A DNA stretch of 64,000 nt from an uncultured Bacilli bacterium (lineage in GTDB: Bacteria; Bacillota_I; Bacilli_A; RF39; UBA660), in contig CAKOKX010000001.1 of the NCBI GenBank assembly GCA_934096035.1, forward strand, positions 1 through 64,000. The letters are read 5' to 3'. A program made the translations under genes and the position numbers. Below are positions 35,979-43,900 of the stretch, piece after piece. The notes below the pieces were generated by a model. That model did not search any database. It was not told the origin of the DNA and saw only the letters and a list, made by a program, of their open reading frames with translations. Numbering within the stretch: the stretch's first letter is position 1; each line of letters opens with the position of its first letter.

Positions 35979-37079
35979 TTATACATTAAATCGAAAATAA
36001 CAAATATCTCCATCCTGCATTTCATATTCTTTACCTTCAACACGAAGTTTACCAGCTTCTTTAACTAGTTTTTCATCACCATATTTTTCTAAATCACTAA
36101 AACTAGTTACCTCTGCTCTTATAAAACCTCTTTCAAAATCACTATGTATAATACCCGCACATTCCGGAGCTTTCATTCCAACTTTAAAAGTCCAAGCTCT
36201 AACTTCATCACTACCAGCAGTAAAAAATGTTGCTAGTCCTAATAAATTATATGTAGCAAATATTAATTTATCAAGACCACTATTTCTAATACCAACTTCT
36301 TGTAAGAACAATTCTTTTTCTTCATCTTCAAGTCCAGCCAATTCAGCTTCTAACTTAGAACACATAACTATAACTCCAGAACCTTCAGCTTCTGCATAAT
36401 TTTTAACCATTAAAGAATATTCATTATCTCCAACAGCAACATCATCTTCATTTACATTAGCAACATATATAATTGGTTTTATCGTTAAGAAACTAAAGTT
36501 TTTTAGTAACTTCTTTTCATCTTTATCAAAACTAATTCTTCGAAGTGGTGTATTTGCTTCTAGAGCAACCCTACATTTTTTTAATACCTCTACTTCTGCT
36601 AAAGCATCTTTATCTTTCGTAGTTATTGCTTTCTTTTCAATTTTTTCAATTCTATTATTTATAACTTCTAAATCTGCAAGTACTAACTCAATATTTATTA
36701 CTTCAATATCACTAATTGGATCAACTTTACCAGTTACATGAGTAACATTTGGATCACTAAAACATCTTACTACTTCAACTATGGCATCACATTCCCTAAT
36801 ATGGGATAAAAATTTATTGCCTAAACCTTCACCTCGTGAAGCACCAGCTACTAAACCAGCAATATCTGTAAACTCAAAAGTTGTTGGAACAACACTTTTT
36901 GGTTTATACATACTTGCTAAATAATCTACTCTTTTATCTGGTACAAATACAATACCAACATTTGGTTCTATTGTTGCAAATGGATAATTTGCTGCAAGTA
37001 TATTTTGTTTTGTAATTGCATTAAACAAAGTTGATTTACCAACATTTGGTAAACCCACAATTCCAGCTTTTAAACTCAT
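35979..37079 (-). CDS. ychF: Redox-regulated ATPase YchF (Obg family)
   Basis: 366 residues, full length. G1 'GLPNVGKSTLFNAIT' at residue 8, 'DIAGLVAGASRGEGLGNKFL', 'NVNEDD' in place of the NKxD motif that gives ATP rather than GTP preference, and a C-terminal TGS domain ('TFFTAGSDEVRAWTFKVG' to 'ICYFRFNV'). It binds ribosomes and affects stress response. A normal neighbour of rpsF in Firmicutes. Confidence 0.97.
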   Translation of the reverse strand: MSLKAGIVGLPNVGKSTLFNAITKQNILAANYPFATIEPNVGIVFVPDKRVDYLASMYKPKSVVPTTFEFTDIAGLVAGASRGEGLGNKFLSHIRECDAIVEVVRCFSDPNVTHVTGKVDPISDIEVINIELVLADLEVINNRIEKIEKKAITTKDKDALAEVEVLKKCRVALEANTPLRRISFDKDEKKLLKNFSFLTIKPIIYVANVNEDDVAVGDNEYSLMVKNYAEAEGSGVIVMCSKLEAELAGLEDEEKELFLQEVGIRNSGLDKLIFATYNLLGLATFFTAGSDEVRAWTFKVGMKAPECAGIIHSDFERGFIRAEVTSFSDLEKYGDEKLVKEAGKLRVEGKEYEMQDGDICYFRFNV

Positions 37080-37080
37080 T

Positions 37081-38628
37081 TTATACCCCCAATCCTACGC
37101 CAGCTCCAACACCTATTGGAAACTTAACTAAATACCATATAATTATAAATAATAGATACAGCACACATGTAACCGCAGCATATGGTAATTGATATTTTAT
37201 AGCCTCTTTAATAGTTATTGGTTTATTACTTTGATTATAATTTTCTAAATATGCTAAATAAACAACAAAATATACAAATACAGGTGTAAGACCCAAAGTA
37301 ACACTACTACCTAATCTAAACACAAGTTGTGTAAATTCCGGAGAAATACCAGCATTCATAAGTTTAATTATAACTCCACTCACAATATTATAACTAAATA
37401 ATACCGTAGGTTGAAATAAAGCAATAACACCTGCAAATATAAATAACAATAATACTAAAGGTAACCCTCCAAAGTTACTATTTTGCATAAGGTTAGTTAA
37501 AGCACCAGCTACAACATTACCTATATTAGATTGTTTAAATATATTAATAAATGCTGATGCAGCAAATATCATAACAAGTATTTTACCAATTCCATTTAAA
37601 GAATGACCTAAAGCATCAACAAATTCTTTATTATTCTTTATAGTTTTAGCACCAATTCCATATGATAAGCCTAAAATTACAAAGAATACTGCTACTACAA
37701 AGACAAAACCATTACTAAAAAATGAATTATAACTAAATAATTTATCTATATATAAACTTTGACTATAATCAAGTAAATTACCTGAAAAAGGAAGTCCTGG
37801 TATAATATTATAAATAAATATTAATAAATATAATAACCCAGCTAATAAAGAAAATAATAAACCTCTCATTTGCTTTCTTGTTAAAACTAATTCTTCTTCA
37901 ACTTCTTCTTCAGAAAATTCATACTTAGGTAACTTTTTAACTAAATAATTTTCTGTTACATTTGTAATAACAAAAGATAAAGCAATTATTAAAATTACAT
38001 TAGCCAATATAAATGACCAACTAGATATATTATATCCACTATTTATTATATTAACATTATTTAAAGTAATATTTATTAAACTAGAATCATAACTAGTTAA
38101 AAATAAACTTAAAGCACTACCACAAGTAAGACTTGCAAATGTTGTAATAATTCCAATCATTGGATTTCTTTTACCATATAAAAATAATAGTGCTCCTAAA
38201 GGAACTAATATGATATATGATAAATCCCCAACTAAACTTGCAAGTATTGATATTAATACTAATACAAAGGTAACAGTTGTTTTCTTAGCCTTTTTAGTCA
38301 TTAATGTAATAATTGTTTTTAAAAATCCACTCTTAACCATTATACCAATACCTAAAAGTATAATAATTAAATTAGTAAGTACGGCATAATTAGCAAAATT
38401 ACTAACAGTACTAGTAAATATATATTTAAGGCCACTTAAACTAAATAATGAATTTACTGCTTCTGTAGTAACTTGAAAATCTCCAGTAACACTTGATATT
38501 TTATTAAATGTTGCTTGAACATTAAATAACCTGAGTATTCCACTAATAACAATTGTGGCAAAACTTAAGACTAAAAGCATCATTACGGGATGTAAGCCAA
38601 TTTTATCTTTAGTTCGAAGTTTTTTCAT
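37081..38628 (-). CDS. AbgT-family transporter
   Basis: 515 residues with about twelve to thirteen membrane helices. 'HPVMMLLVLSFATIVISGIL' at the start, 'SLVGDLSYIILVPLGALLF', 'LFQPTVLFSYNIVSGVIIKL' and 'GLTPVFVYFVVYLAYLENYN' match the AbgT (p-aminobenzoyl-glutamate transporter) family. Some members import aminobenzoyl-glutamate for folate synthesis and others export sulfonamides; which applies is not visible. Its start overlaps the DUF951 gene by 20 bp. Confidence 0.88.
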   Translation of the reverse strand: MKKLRTKDKIGLHPVMMLLVLSFATIVISGILRLFNVQATFNKISSVTGDFQVTTEAVNSLFSLSGLKYIFTSTVSNFANYAVLTNLIIILLGIGIMVKSGFLKTIITLMTKKAKKTTVTFVLVLISILASLVGDLSYIILVPLGALLFLYGKRNPMIGIITTFASLTCGSALSLFLTSYDSSLINITLNNVNIINSGYNISSWSFILANVILIIALSFVITNVTENYLVKKLPKYEFSEEEVEEELVLTRKQMRGLLFSLLAGLLYLLIFIYNIIPGLPFSGNLLDYSQSLYIDKLFSYNSFFSNGFVFVVAVFFVILGLSYGIGAKTIKNNKEFVDALGHSLNGIGKILVMIFAASAFINIFKQSNIGNVVAGALTNLMQNSNFGGLPLVLLLFIFAGVIALFQPTVLFSYNIVSGVIIKLMNAGISPEFTQLVFRLGSSVTLGLTPVFVYFVVYLAYLENYNQSNKPITIKEAIKYQLPYAAVTCVLYLLFIIIWYLVKFPIGVGAGVGLGV

Positions 38629-38809
38629 TTACAATCACCTTTTTTAATTTTTTCATAAATTCTAATCTATCCATCATGATTTCTCTTCCACAATTTTTAC
38701 ATTTGATTTTAATATCTGCTCCATTTCTTGTAATAGTCCATAAATTAGTACCACAAGCATGTTGCTTTTTCATTATTACATCATCATTTAAATTAAAATC
38801 TTTATTCAT
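38609..38809 (-). CDS. DUF951 family zinc-ribbon-like protein
   Basis: 66 residues. 'DVIMMKKQHACGTNLWTITRNGADIKIKCKNCGREIMMDR' (in parts: 'KKQHACG', 'IKCKNCGR') is the DUF951 pattern, a small protein encoded beside spo0J/parB and ychF in Firmicutes. The cysteines likely bind zinc; function unknown. Overlaps parB stop by one base and the transporter start by 20 bp. Confidence 0.9.
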   Translation of the reverse strand: MNKDFNLNDDVIMKKQHACGTNLWTITRNGADIKIKCKNCGREIMMDRLEFMKKLKKVIVNEKTSN

Positions 38810-39699
38810 TACTCTTCCTCAACTTTTACATTCATCTTAGAAAGTATCTCTTCTAATTCATCTACCCCATCAAAATATATTTCTATTTTCTTCTTACTAA
38901 CTCTTACTTTAGTATTTAAATTATCCATAATAATATTTTCATACATTCTATATTTATGATCATATCCTTTATTACTTCTAGAATTACTTTTAATAATTAC
39001 TTCTTCTTTTACATCTTGACTTATTCTTTCAAGGTCTCTCACCGATATTCCATCAGTAACTATTTTTTTAGCAAGATCTATTACTTTTCCTTCATCATCC
39101 ATCTTACTTAAAACTCTAGCATGAGACATACTTAAACTATTTTTTTCAACCATTTTCTTTACTTCTTCAGGCAATTTTAATAAACCCAACATATTAGTTA
39201 CATATGTCCTACTCTTACCAAACTTGCTTGCAAATTCTTCTTGCGTATAGCCACGTAATTTAATTATATTACTAATACTGCTTGCTTCATCAATTGGATT
39301 CAAATCTTCTCTTTGAATATTTTCAATTAAAGCAATTTCCATCATTTCTTGGTCATCAAAATCTTTAATAATTGCAGGAATACTTTTTAATCCAGCAATC
39401 TTTGCAGCTTTAGTTCTTCTTTCACCCGCAACTAATTCATAACCTTTAATACTTTTCTTAACTATTATTGGTTGAACTACACCATATTCTTCAATACTTT
39501 TAGCAAGTTCATTTAAACTAGCTGTATCAAATGTCTTTCTTGGTTGATATGGATTACTTCTTATTTCATCCAAATTAATTTCAGTCACATCTTTTTTATT
39601 TTCTTCAATAACAGTATCTTCAAAATTATCAAAATCTATTACATTATTAGAAAATAATTGTTCTAGTCCCTTACCTAGTGCTTTTTTCTTAGTTTCCAT
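38809..39699 (-). CDS. parB: Chromosome partitioning protein ParB/Spo0J
   Basis: 296 residues. 'NPYQPRKTFD' and 'ELVAGERRTKAAK' (CTP-binding GERR motif, about residue 90), 'ENIQREDLNPIDEA', and the helix-turn-helix 'FASKFGKSRTYVTNMLGLL' that reads parS. A C-terminal dimerisation domain follows. It loads onto parS near the origin and slides as a CTP-dependent clamp, working with the ParA encoded just upstream. No clear parS site was seen in this window. Confidence 0.96.
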   Translation of the reverse strand: METKKKALGKGLEQLFSNNVIDFDNFEDTVIEENKKDVTEINLDEIRSNPYQPRKTFDTASLNELAKSIEEYGVVQPIIVKKSIKGYELVAGERRTKAAKIAGLKSIPAIIKDFDDQEMMEIALIENIQREDLNPIDEASSISNIIKLRGYTQEEFASKFGKSRTYVTNMLGLLKLPEEVKKMVEKNSLSMSHARVLSKMDDEGKVIDLAKKIVTDGISVRDLERISQDVKEEVIIKSNSRSNKGYDHKYRMYENIIMDNLNTKVRVSKKKIEIYFDGVDELEEILSKMNVKVEEE

Positions 39700-40474
39700 C
39701 TCTACTTACCACTTCCTTTGCTAAATTAGCATAAGCTTCCGTAGCTCTACTTAATGGATCGTATTCATTGATTGGTTTTCCATGACTAGGTGCTTCTACT
39801 AATCTTACTAATCTAGGTATTATTGTATTAAATACTTTATCTTTAAAGTATTTTCTTATTTCTTCAATTACTTCAAGCCCTATATTTGTTCTTCCATCTA
39901 ACATTGTTAAAAGTACACCTTCAATCCTTAGCCCAGGATTCATACTTCCTTGTACCATTATAATACTATTTAAAAGTTGCGTAATCCCTTCCAATGCAAA
40001 AAATTCACATTGAACAGGTATTATTACACTATCACTAGCTACTAACGCATTCATAGTACCTAAACCTAAAGATGGTTGACAATCTATTATTATATAATCA
40101 TAATTATCCTTTATTTCATCAAGTCTTAGTTTTAATTGCATATTTTGACTAAATTCTTTATCTTCAAGCATTCTTTTAACAAATTCTACATCTACACCAG
40201 CTAAATTTATTGTAGCAGGTATTATACTAAGATTATGAAACTTAGTCTTCTTTATTGCTTTTTTTACTTCACATTTACCAGTAATAAGTTCATATATATC
40301 GTTCTTAAAATCATTACTATTTAAACCTAGCCCAGTAGTGGCATTACTTTGTGGGTCCATATCAATTAATAGTACACGTTTACCTATTTTTCCTAATGCA
40401 GCACTTAAATTTATACTAGTGGTAGTCTTTCCAACTCCCCCTTTTTGATTAACAAGTGATATAATTTTAGCCAT
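39689..40474 (-). CDS. parA: Chromosome partitioning ATPase ParA/Soj
   Basis: About 261 residues from ATG 40474 (GGAAG upstream; an upstream in-frame ATG exists at 40498). Deviant Walker A 'KGGVGKTTTSINLS' near residue 10, 'DMDPQSNATTGLG', Walker B 'IIDCQPSLG' and 'PVQCEFFALEG'. ParA binds DNA in its ATP form and drives origin segregation with ParB, whose gene overlaps by 11 bp. Confidence 0.96.
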   Translation of the reverse strand: MAKIISLVNQKGGVGKTTTSINLSAALGKIGKRVLLIDMDPQSNATTGLGLNSNDFKNDIYELITGKCEVKKAIKKTKFHNLSIIPATINLAGVDVEFVKRMLEDKEFSQNMQLKLRLDEIKDNYDYIIIDCQPSLGLGTMNALVASDSVIIPVQCEFFALEGITQLLNSIIMVQGSMNPGLRIEGVLLTMLDGRTNIGLEVIEEIRKYFKDKVFNTIIPRLVRLVEAPSHGKPINEYDPLSRATEAYANLAKEVVSRDGN

Positions 40475-40674
40475 AACAAGCACTTCCATTCTATACAACT
40501 TACGTACTACTTAATTTTATCAAATTATTAATTACTTGTCTATCATTTTCACAGAACAAAATCAAAAATTAAACAATTAAAGTATTATAATTTATTCACT
40601 AAACAAATAACTAGGTCAACATTAATGTACCATTTTTAAGAGATTCAATGTATCATTTTTAAAAATTCAAATTT

Positions 40675-41428
40675 ATAAATGAGTTATATTTTTTTCAAAC
40701 ATTTCTTTTAACTGATATGATACTTTTAATTCTTCAATGACACTAAGAAGTTCATTCATCCATTATATATCTGATATAATGAAATCGGTCTATTACGTAC
40801 TTGGCATGCGGGAACATGATTTTTTATACTGATAGACACGGTTCGTACATATCACTTATGACGAACTCTACTGAGTGTCTATTTTCGGTATGTGTAAAAT
40901 ACTGTTCTAGATACTCTTTTTTTCTATTTGGCAAAATATCCAATACTTTCTTATGTATTGGGCCATTTATATAAATGCATACTTTCCTTCTGTTGTATCT
41001 GTTTTAAATTCATCAAATGATATAATTCTTGGTAAGGTTTTGATATAATCTGGTATCGTTGCTGTTGCTTCTTCTAACTCTCTTCTTACAATATAATCCG
41101 ATACATGATTTCTTTCTGCTATTTTCCTCATAGATAAATTATAATCTAATAGATTCTTTCTTATTTGTATCTTTAATTTATTAGATATACTACCATCTTT
41201 ACCACTTAAATCAAGTGCTTCTGTAAATGTTTTATTACACTTGTGATATGTAAATCTTCTTTTTATTATTTCTAATATTACTTGTTGATCAGTTACATCT
41301 AGACACTTACTTTTTATTGGTTTTCTTACATCATGCACACTACTTGTGAATTGCTCACATTTTGGACATCTTACTTTCTTTTTCGGTTCTTCGAAATCTG
41401 GTGGGGAGTGAAAATTAAGTAAAGCCAA
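40675..41428 (-). pseudogene. Broken ISL3-family transposase
   Basis: The first 153 residues are open (41428-40967): an N-terminal zinc-binding segment ('CPKCEQFTSSVHDVRKPI', 'FTYHKCNKTFTE'), a helix-turn-helix ('RKIAERNHVSDYIVRRELEE') and 'PRIISFDEFKTDTTEGKYAF', the start of the ISL3 DDE domain. A frameshift then occurs near 40962; the continued frame reads 'KKVLDILPNRKKEYLEQYF', 'VEFVISDMYEP', an in-frame stop at 40824-40826, then 'AKYVIDRFHYIRYIMDEL' to about 40675. The C-terminal third is missing. No inverted ends were found. Confidence 0.88.
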
Positions 41429-41441
41429 TTAAAACTTAATT

Positions 41442-41485
41442 AAAACAAGTATTTTAACCATTCATTTTAAAATACTTGTTTTTTT
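41442..41485. terminator. Strong hairpin downstream of nothing obvious
   Basis: A 14-bp stem (AAACAAGTATTTTA with TAAAATACTTGTTT) is followed on the plus strand by T7. No plus-strand gene lies before it. It may be an end or outer remnant of the dead insertion sequence, or block read-through in either direction. Confidence 0.5.
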
Positions 41486-41610
41486 AGTGCTGATACACTT
41501 TTATTTTTATATTTTTTTAATTCTTACTTTTTTAGTTTTTTCAATTTTTTGAAAAAGTTATTTTTTTAACTTTTTTATATTTTTACCATTTACATTTTTA
41601 TTCCAATTTC

Positions 41611-41741
41611 CTTTTGACAAGTAAAGAAATATTATTTTAAAATAATTATAAATCGTTTTAATGATTATTGCTTTCAAAAATGAAAAACAATAATTATTAA
41701 ACTCCAAAACGGTAAAATAATATTTCTTTACTTGTCAAAAG
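41611..41741. repeat. 131-bp fold-back (MITE-like) element
   Basis: The first and last 29 bp (41611-41639, 41713-41741) are perfect inverted repeats beginning CTTTTGACAAGTAAAG. A second inner inverted pair, AATGATTATTG/CAATAATTATT, and CGTTTT/AAAACG lie inside, so the whole element folds into one long hairpin. No target-site duplication was recognised. It carries no gene. Confidence 0.8.
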
Positions 41742-41758
41742 TTTTCTCGGCATAAAAT

Positions 41759-41845
41759 CTAGATTATTTCATTTTGTTTAGCTAGTTTTTTTAATATTTC
41801 ATATATCAATTTATCAAATAAATCATTATCAATATCTTTTCTCAT
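41759..41845 (-). CDS. Possible 28-aa peptide gene
   Basis: ATG at 41845 is preceded by AAGGAG with good spacing and opens a 28-codon frame ('MRKDIDNDLFDKLIYEILK...') rich in charged helix-forming residues, ending at a TAG. It lies between the fold-back element and the terminator of the 42-kb locus. Too short to identify; the strong ribosome-binding site is the only positive evidence. Confidence 0.35.
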   Translation of the reverse strand: MRKDIDNDLFDKLIYEILKKLAKQNEII

Positions 41846-41944
41846 ACTTATATCAACTCCTTATTTATTATGACATAATACATGTATAACAAAAATAGCC
41901 ATAAATATCATAAAATTATGACTTTCTATTATACAATTTATAAT

Positions 41945-41977
41945 AAAAAAGAGATGATAAAACAACATTATCATCTC
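41945..41977 (-). terminator. Terminator of the 42-48 kb locus
   Basis: On the minus strand GAGATGATAA-TGTTGTT-TTATCATCTC followed by TTTTTTATT. It lies about 270 bp beyond the stop of the gene ending at 42251, so that gene's transcript would carry a long structured 3' end including the motif array and hairpins. Confidence 0.85.
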
Positions 41978-42122
41978 CCCATTAGATTTCGAAGCTTTTT
42001 TATTAAAACTCCCCACTGAATTTCGAAGAGCCGTTACCTAACTTCCCCATAGAAATTGTAGTTTTTAGTTTTGCAAGCATCCTCTTTTCGCGGATTTTAG
42101 TTCCCCACAGAAATTGAAGAGC
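41975..42122 (-). repeat. Array of four degenerate motifs, unexplained
   Basis: Read on the minus strand, four copies of a motif of about 18 bp (CTTC-R-A-A-ATT-C-W-R-TGGGGA-like) have their GGGG/CCCC block at about 41977, 42011, 42045 and 42104. Examples: CTTCAATTTCTGTGGGGA, CTTCGAAATTCAGTGGGGA, TACAATTTCTATGGGGA. The spacing (34, 34, 59 bp) is too short and uneven for a CRISPR array. No gene overlaps it. Confidence 0.55.
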
Positions 42123-42180
42123 CTTAACTTTGACATTTCTATCATTTTCTATAATAACATTTATACTTTTTAACATTCAT

Positions 42181-42245
42181 AACTTTCATCACGAAAGTTA
42201 CCACCCCCGCGTGGGGCGGATACAGCCGCCATCCACGCTAACTAA
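42181..42245 (-). other. GC-rich hairpins just after the variable region of the 42251 gene
   Basis: Starting 12 bp after the stop codon, the minus strand folds as GCGTGG-at-GGCGG-ctgtat-CCGCC-CCACGC (42209-42238), an 11-bp G+C stem with a 2-nt bulge, followed by AACTTTC-loop-GAAAGTT (42181-42199). No T run follows, so it is not a typical terminator. A hairpin or cruciform just 3' of a variable region is a known cis-element of DGR retrohoming. Confidence 0.6.
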
Positions 42246-42250
42246 GCGTA

Positions 42251-43390
42251 TCACATTCCTACAATATACGGATTTTTTAGACTACCATCTCCATCTATTT
42301 TATATACAAAAGCATCTAGATACAAGACTGGACGAGAGCCGGCCCCACTGTCCGCGTTGTTGTTGCCGACGGCGCCGTCGCTGTCCAAATCGAACACATC
42401 GCTGCTAGACGAAGAACTAGGCGTTAATGTCCATTCATATCCTTTTCCATATATCCAACTTGCCCCTGCACAAGATTCACTTTTATAAGAATCAAGTAAT
42501 GTAGTTCTGGCACAACTACTTGCTAATACACTATAACCATAATCACTTGGATACATTAATCCTATATATCCTGTTGTACTTGTTGGCCTTCCACTATACA
42601 CTATTGTTCTTCTTTCATATCCATAAAATGCACTTGTAGTAGCACTGGTCCTTGAATATCCACCTAGATGCCATGTTACGCTTGCTATCATTCCTCTATA
42701 GCCAGATTGTATTCCTCTTTTTGTATAATCACAATTGGCTGTAGCAGTTGTACTATATCCATAGCAATATCCTGAACTTGTTCCATCCTGTGCATTATAA
42801 TATGCTCCATTTAAAAGTGATTTTAAACTTGATGCTGTCCAATCATTAGTATTTGACTTATGCCATGTTAAACCATCTAATACTTCTGCTCGAATTATTT
42901 TTACTAAATTTTTCCCACTTTGGCCATGTGATGCACTATCAAATACTCCGATTATTCTCCAGTACTCATTATTAAACCAAACATAGTTATTTGGATTTTT
43001 TCCTTCATATCTATACCCTTTTTCATTTACCACTTTTCCTGTTCCTTGAGTAGACCCAGCTAAACTAATAATATAATCATTTAAACTAGTTTTAGTTATA
43101 GTACTAAACTTAATATCACAAGTAACATTATCACTAGTTATGTTTTCTATTGCTAGTTTCCATTCATCATATAGCCATTTCCCATCAGCACCAACACAAG
43201 TCACTTGTGCTTTATACATTCCTTTAGATGGAAATGAAGTTACTTTATTTCCATCTAAAGTTAAAGCATATTTTATTCCATTTTGTGTAAATGAATATTT
43301 ATTATTGGAATTATTGTTTATTACAATAATTCCAATTAATAATATTACTAATACTATTCCAGCACCTACTATTTTATTTTTTTTTTGCAT
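42251..43390 (-). CDS. Secreted C-terminal-lectin-like protein; candidate DGR target (copy A)
   Basis: 379 residues. An N-terminal hydrophobic signal/anchor (residues 8-25), a domain of about 80 residues with two cysteines ('YKAQVTCVGADGKWLYDEWK'), then the conserved C-terminal module starting 'YRYEGKNPNNYVWFNNEYWRIIGVFD' and ending 'YEWTLTP...SRPVLYL'. Such folds with a variable W/N-rich end before 'RPVLYL' resemble C-type-lectin/FGE-like DGR target proteins. 241 bp are identical to copy B. Start after TTGGAGG. The last 100 bp before the end are hypervariable-looking. Confidence 0.8.
   Translation of the reverse strand: MQKKNKIVGAGIVLVILLIGIIVINNNSNNKYSFTQNGIKYALTLDGNKVTSFPSKGMYKAQVTCVGADGKWLYDEWKLAIENITSDNVTCDIKFSTITKTSLNDYIISLAGSTQGTGKVVNEKGYRYEGKNPNNYVWFNNEYWRIIGVFDSASHGQSGKNLVKIIRAEVLDGLTWHKSNTNDWTASSLKSLLNGAYYNAQDGTSSGYCYGYSTTATANCDYTKRGIQSGYRGMIASVTWHLGGYSRTSATTSAFYGYERRTIVYSGRPTSTTGYIGLMYPSDYGYSVLASSCARTTLLDSYKSESCAGASWIYGKGYEWTLTPSSSSSSDVFDLDSDGAVGNNNADSGAGSRPVLYLDAFVYKIDGDGSLKNPYIVGM
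42318..42434 (-). other. Candidate DGR variable region, copy A
   Basis: 55 of 90 bases at about 42331-42420 are G/C (61%) in an AT-rich gene. Aligned without gaps with copy B (43974-44092), there are about 20 mismatches, nearly all at positions 1 or 2 of NNC/NNT codons; in 13 one copy has A on the coding strand, and in the rest both copies differ from A. Codon pairs include AGT/AAT, TCT/TAT, AGC/GAC, GAT/CGT, GCC/TAC. Confidence 0.7.
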
Positions 43391-43538
43391 AAGACCTCCA
43401 ACATTTCCATTATTTTCACTTTCAAATATAATTCATTATACTTGTTATTTTCATATTCACATATTTCTTCTATTTCTAAATTATTTAAATAAATTGTATT
43501 TACATCTTTAATACCAAAATAATGAATTATTTTTTAGC
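43391..43538 (-). pseudogene. Gene fragment without a start, upstream of copy A
   Basis: An open minus-strand frame reads 'IIHYFGIKDVNTIYLNNLEIEEICEYENN' (in parts) up to and past the start of copy A. It has no start codon and follows directly a stop in the same frame. Not recognised; most likely the tail of a lost accessory gene. Confidence 0.4.
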
Positions 43539-43900
43539 TCACTCTTCATTTAAAGATTTATCTTTTTCTACCAAAGAATATGTTTTTTCTTTAATATCAA
43601 GCCCTAGTAATGCAATTAATTTATATTTAGAATATTGATTATTTTTTTTAAATCCTTAATATAAGGATTTTTACCTCGATAAATTATTTGATATGATATT
43701 TTTAAATCACATAAATTATTTGTGATTTTAGTGATTGAATTATCTGGAAAACCACATTTATATGTTTCCCATTTTGTATAATTTTATAATCAAATAAATA
43801 ATTAAACATAAAAGCATCATAATCATATACTTCAAAAAACTTTCCACTCGACTGAGTAATTATAATATATTTCTGAGTTTGCCTATGTCCTTCCTGGAGC
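43539..43900 (-). pseudogene. Frameshifted MutS-domain-I-like gene (DGR MSL-type accessory)
   Basis: Minus-strand frames joined over two frameshifts read 'KYIIITQSSGKFFEVYDYDA' then 'FMFNYLFDYKIIQNGKHI', 'CGFPDNSITKITNNLCDLKI', 'SYQIIYRGKNPYIKD', 'KKNNQYSKYKLIALLGL' and 'EKDKSLNEE'. This follows MutS domain I: 'L-x-Q-x-G-x-F-Y-E-V-Y...DA', then 'GFP...L..L....YQVI'. MutS-like proteins (MSL) limited to such a domain are known DGR accessories. The 5' end is fused to the tail of copy B ('APGRT'), the likely remnant of a deletion. Confidence 0.65.

Noticed and set aside
41975..42122. CRISPR array
   Set aside because: The repeated motifs are short, degenerate and spaced 34, 34 and 59 bp; there are no full-length direct repeats or spacers and no cas genes in the window.
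42130..42408. Plus-strand Arg/Cys-rich frame over the end of copy A
   Set aside because: It is the antisense shadow of the G+C-rich variable region and hairpins; no ribosome-binding site and no family resemblance.
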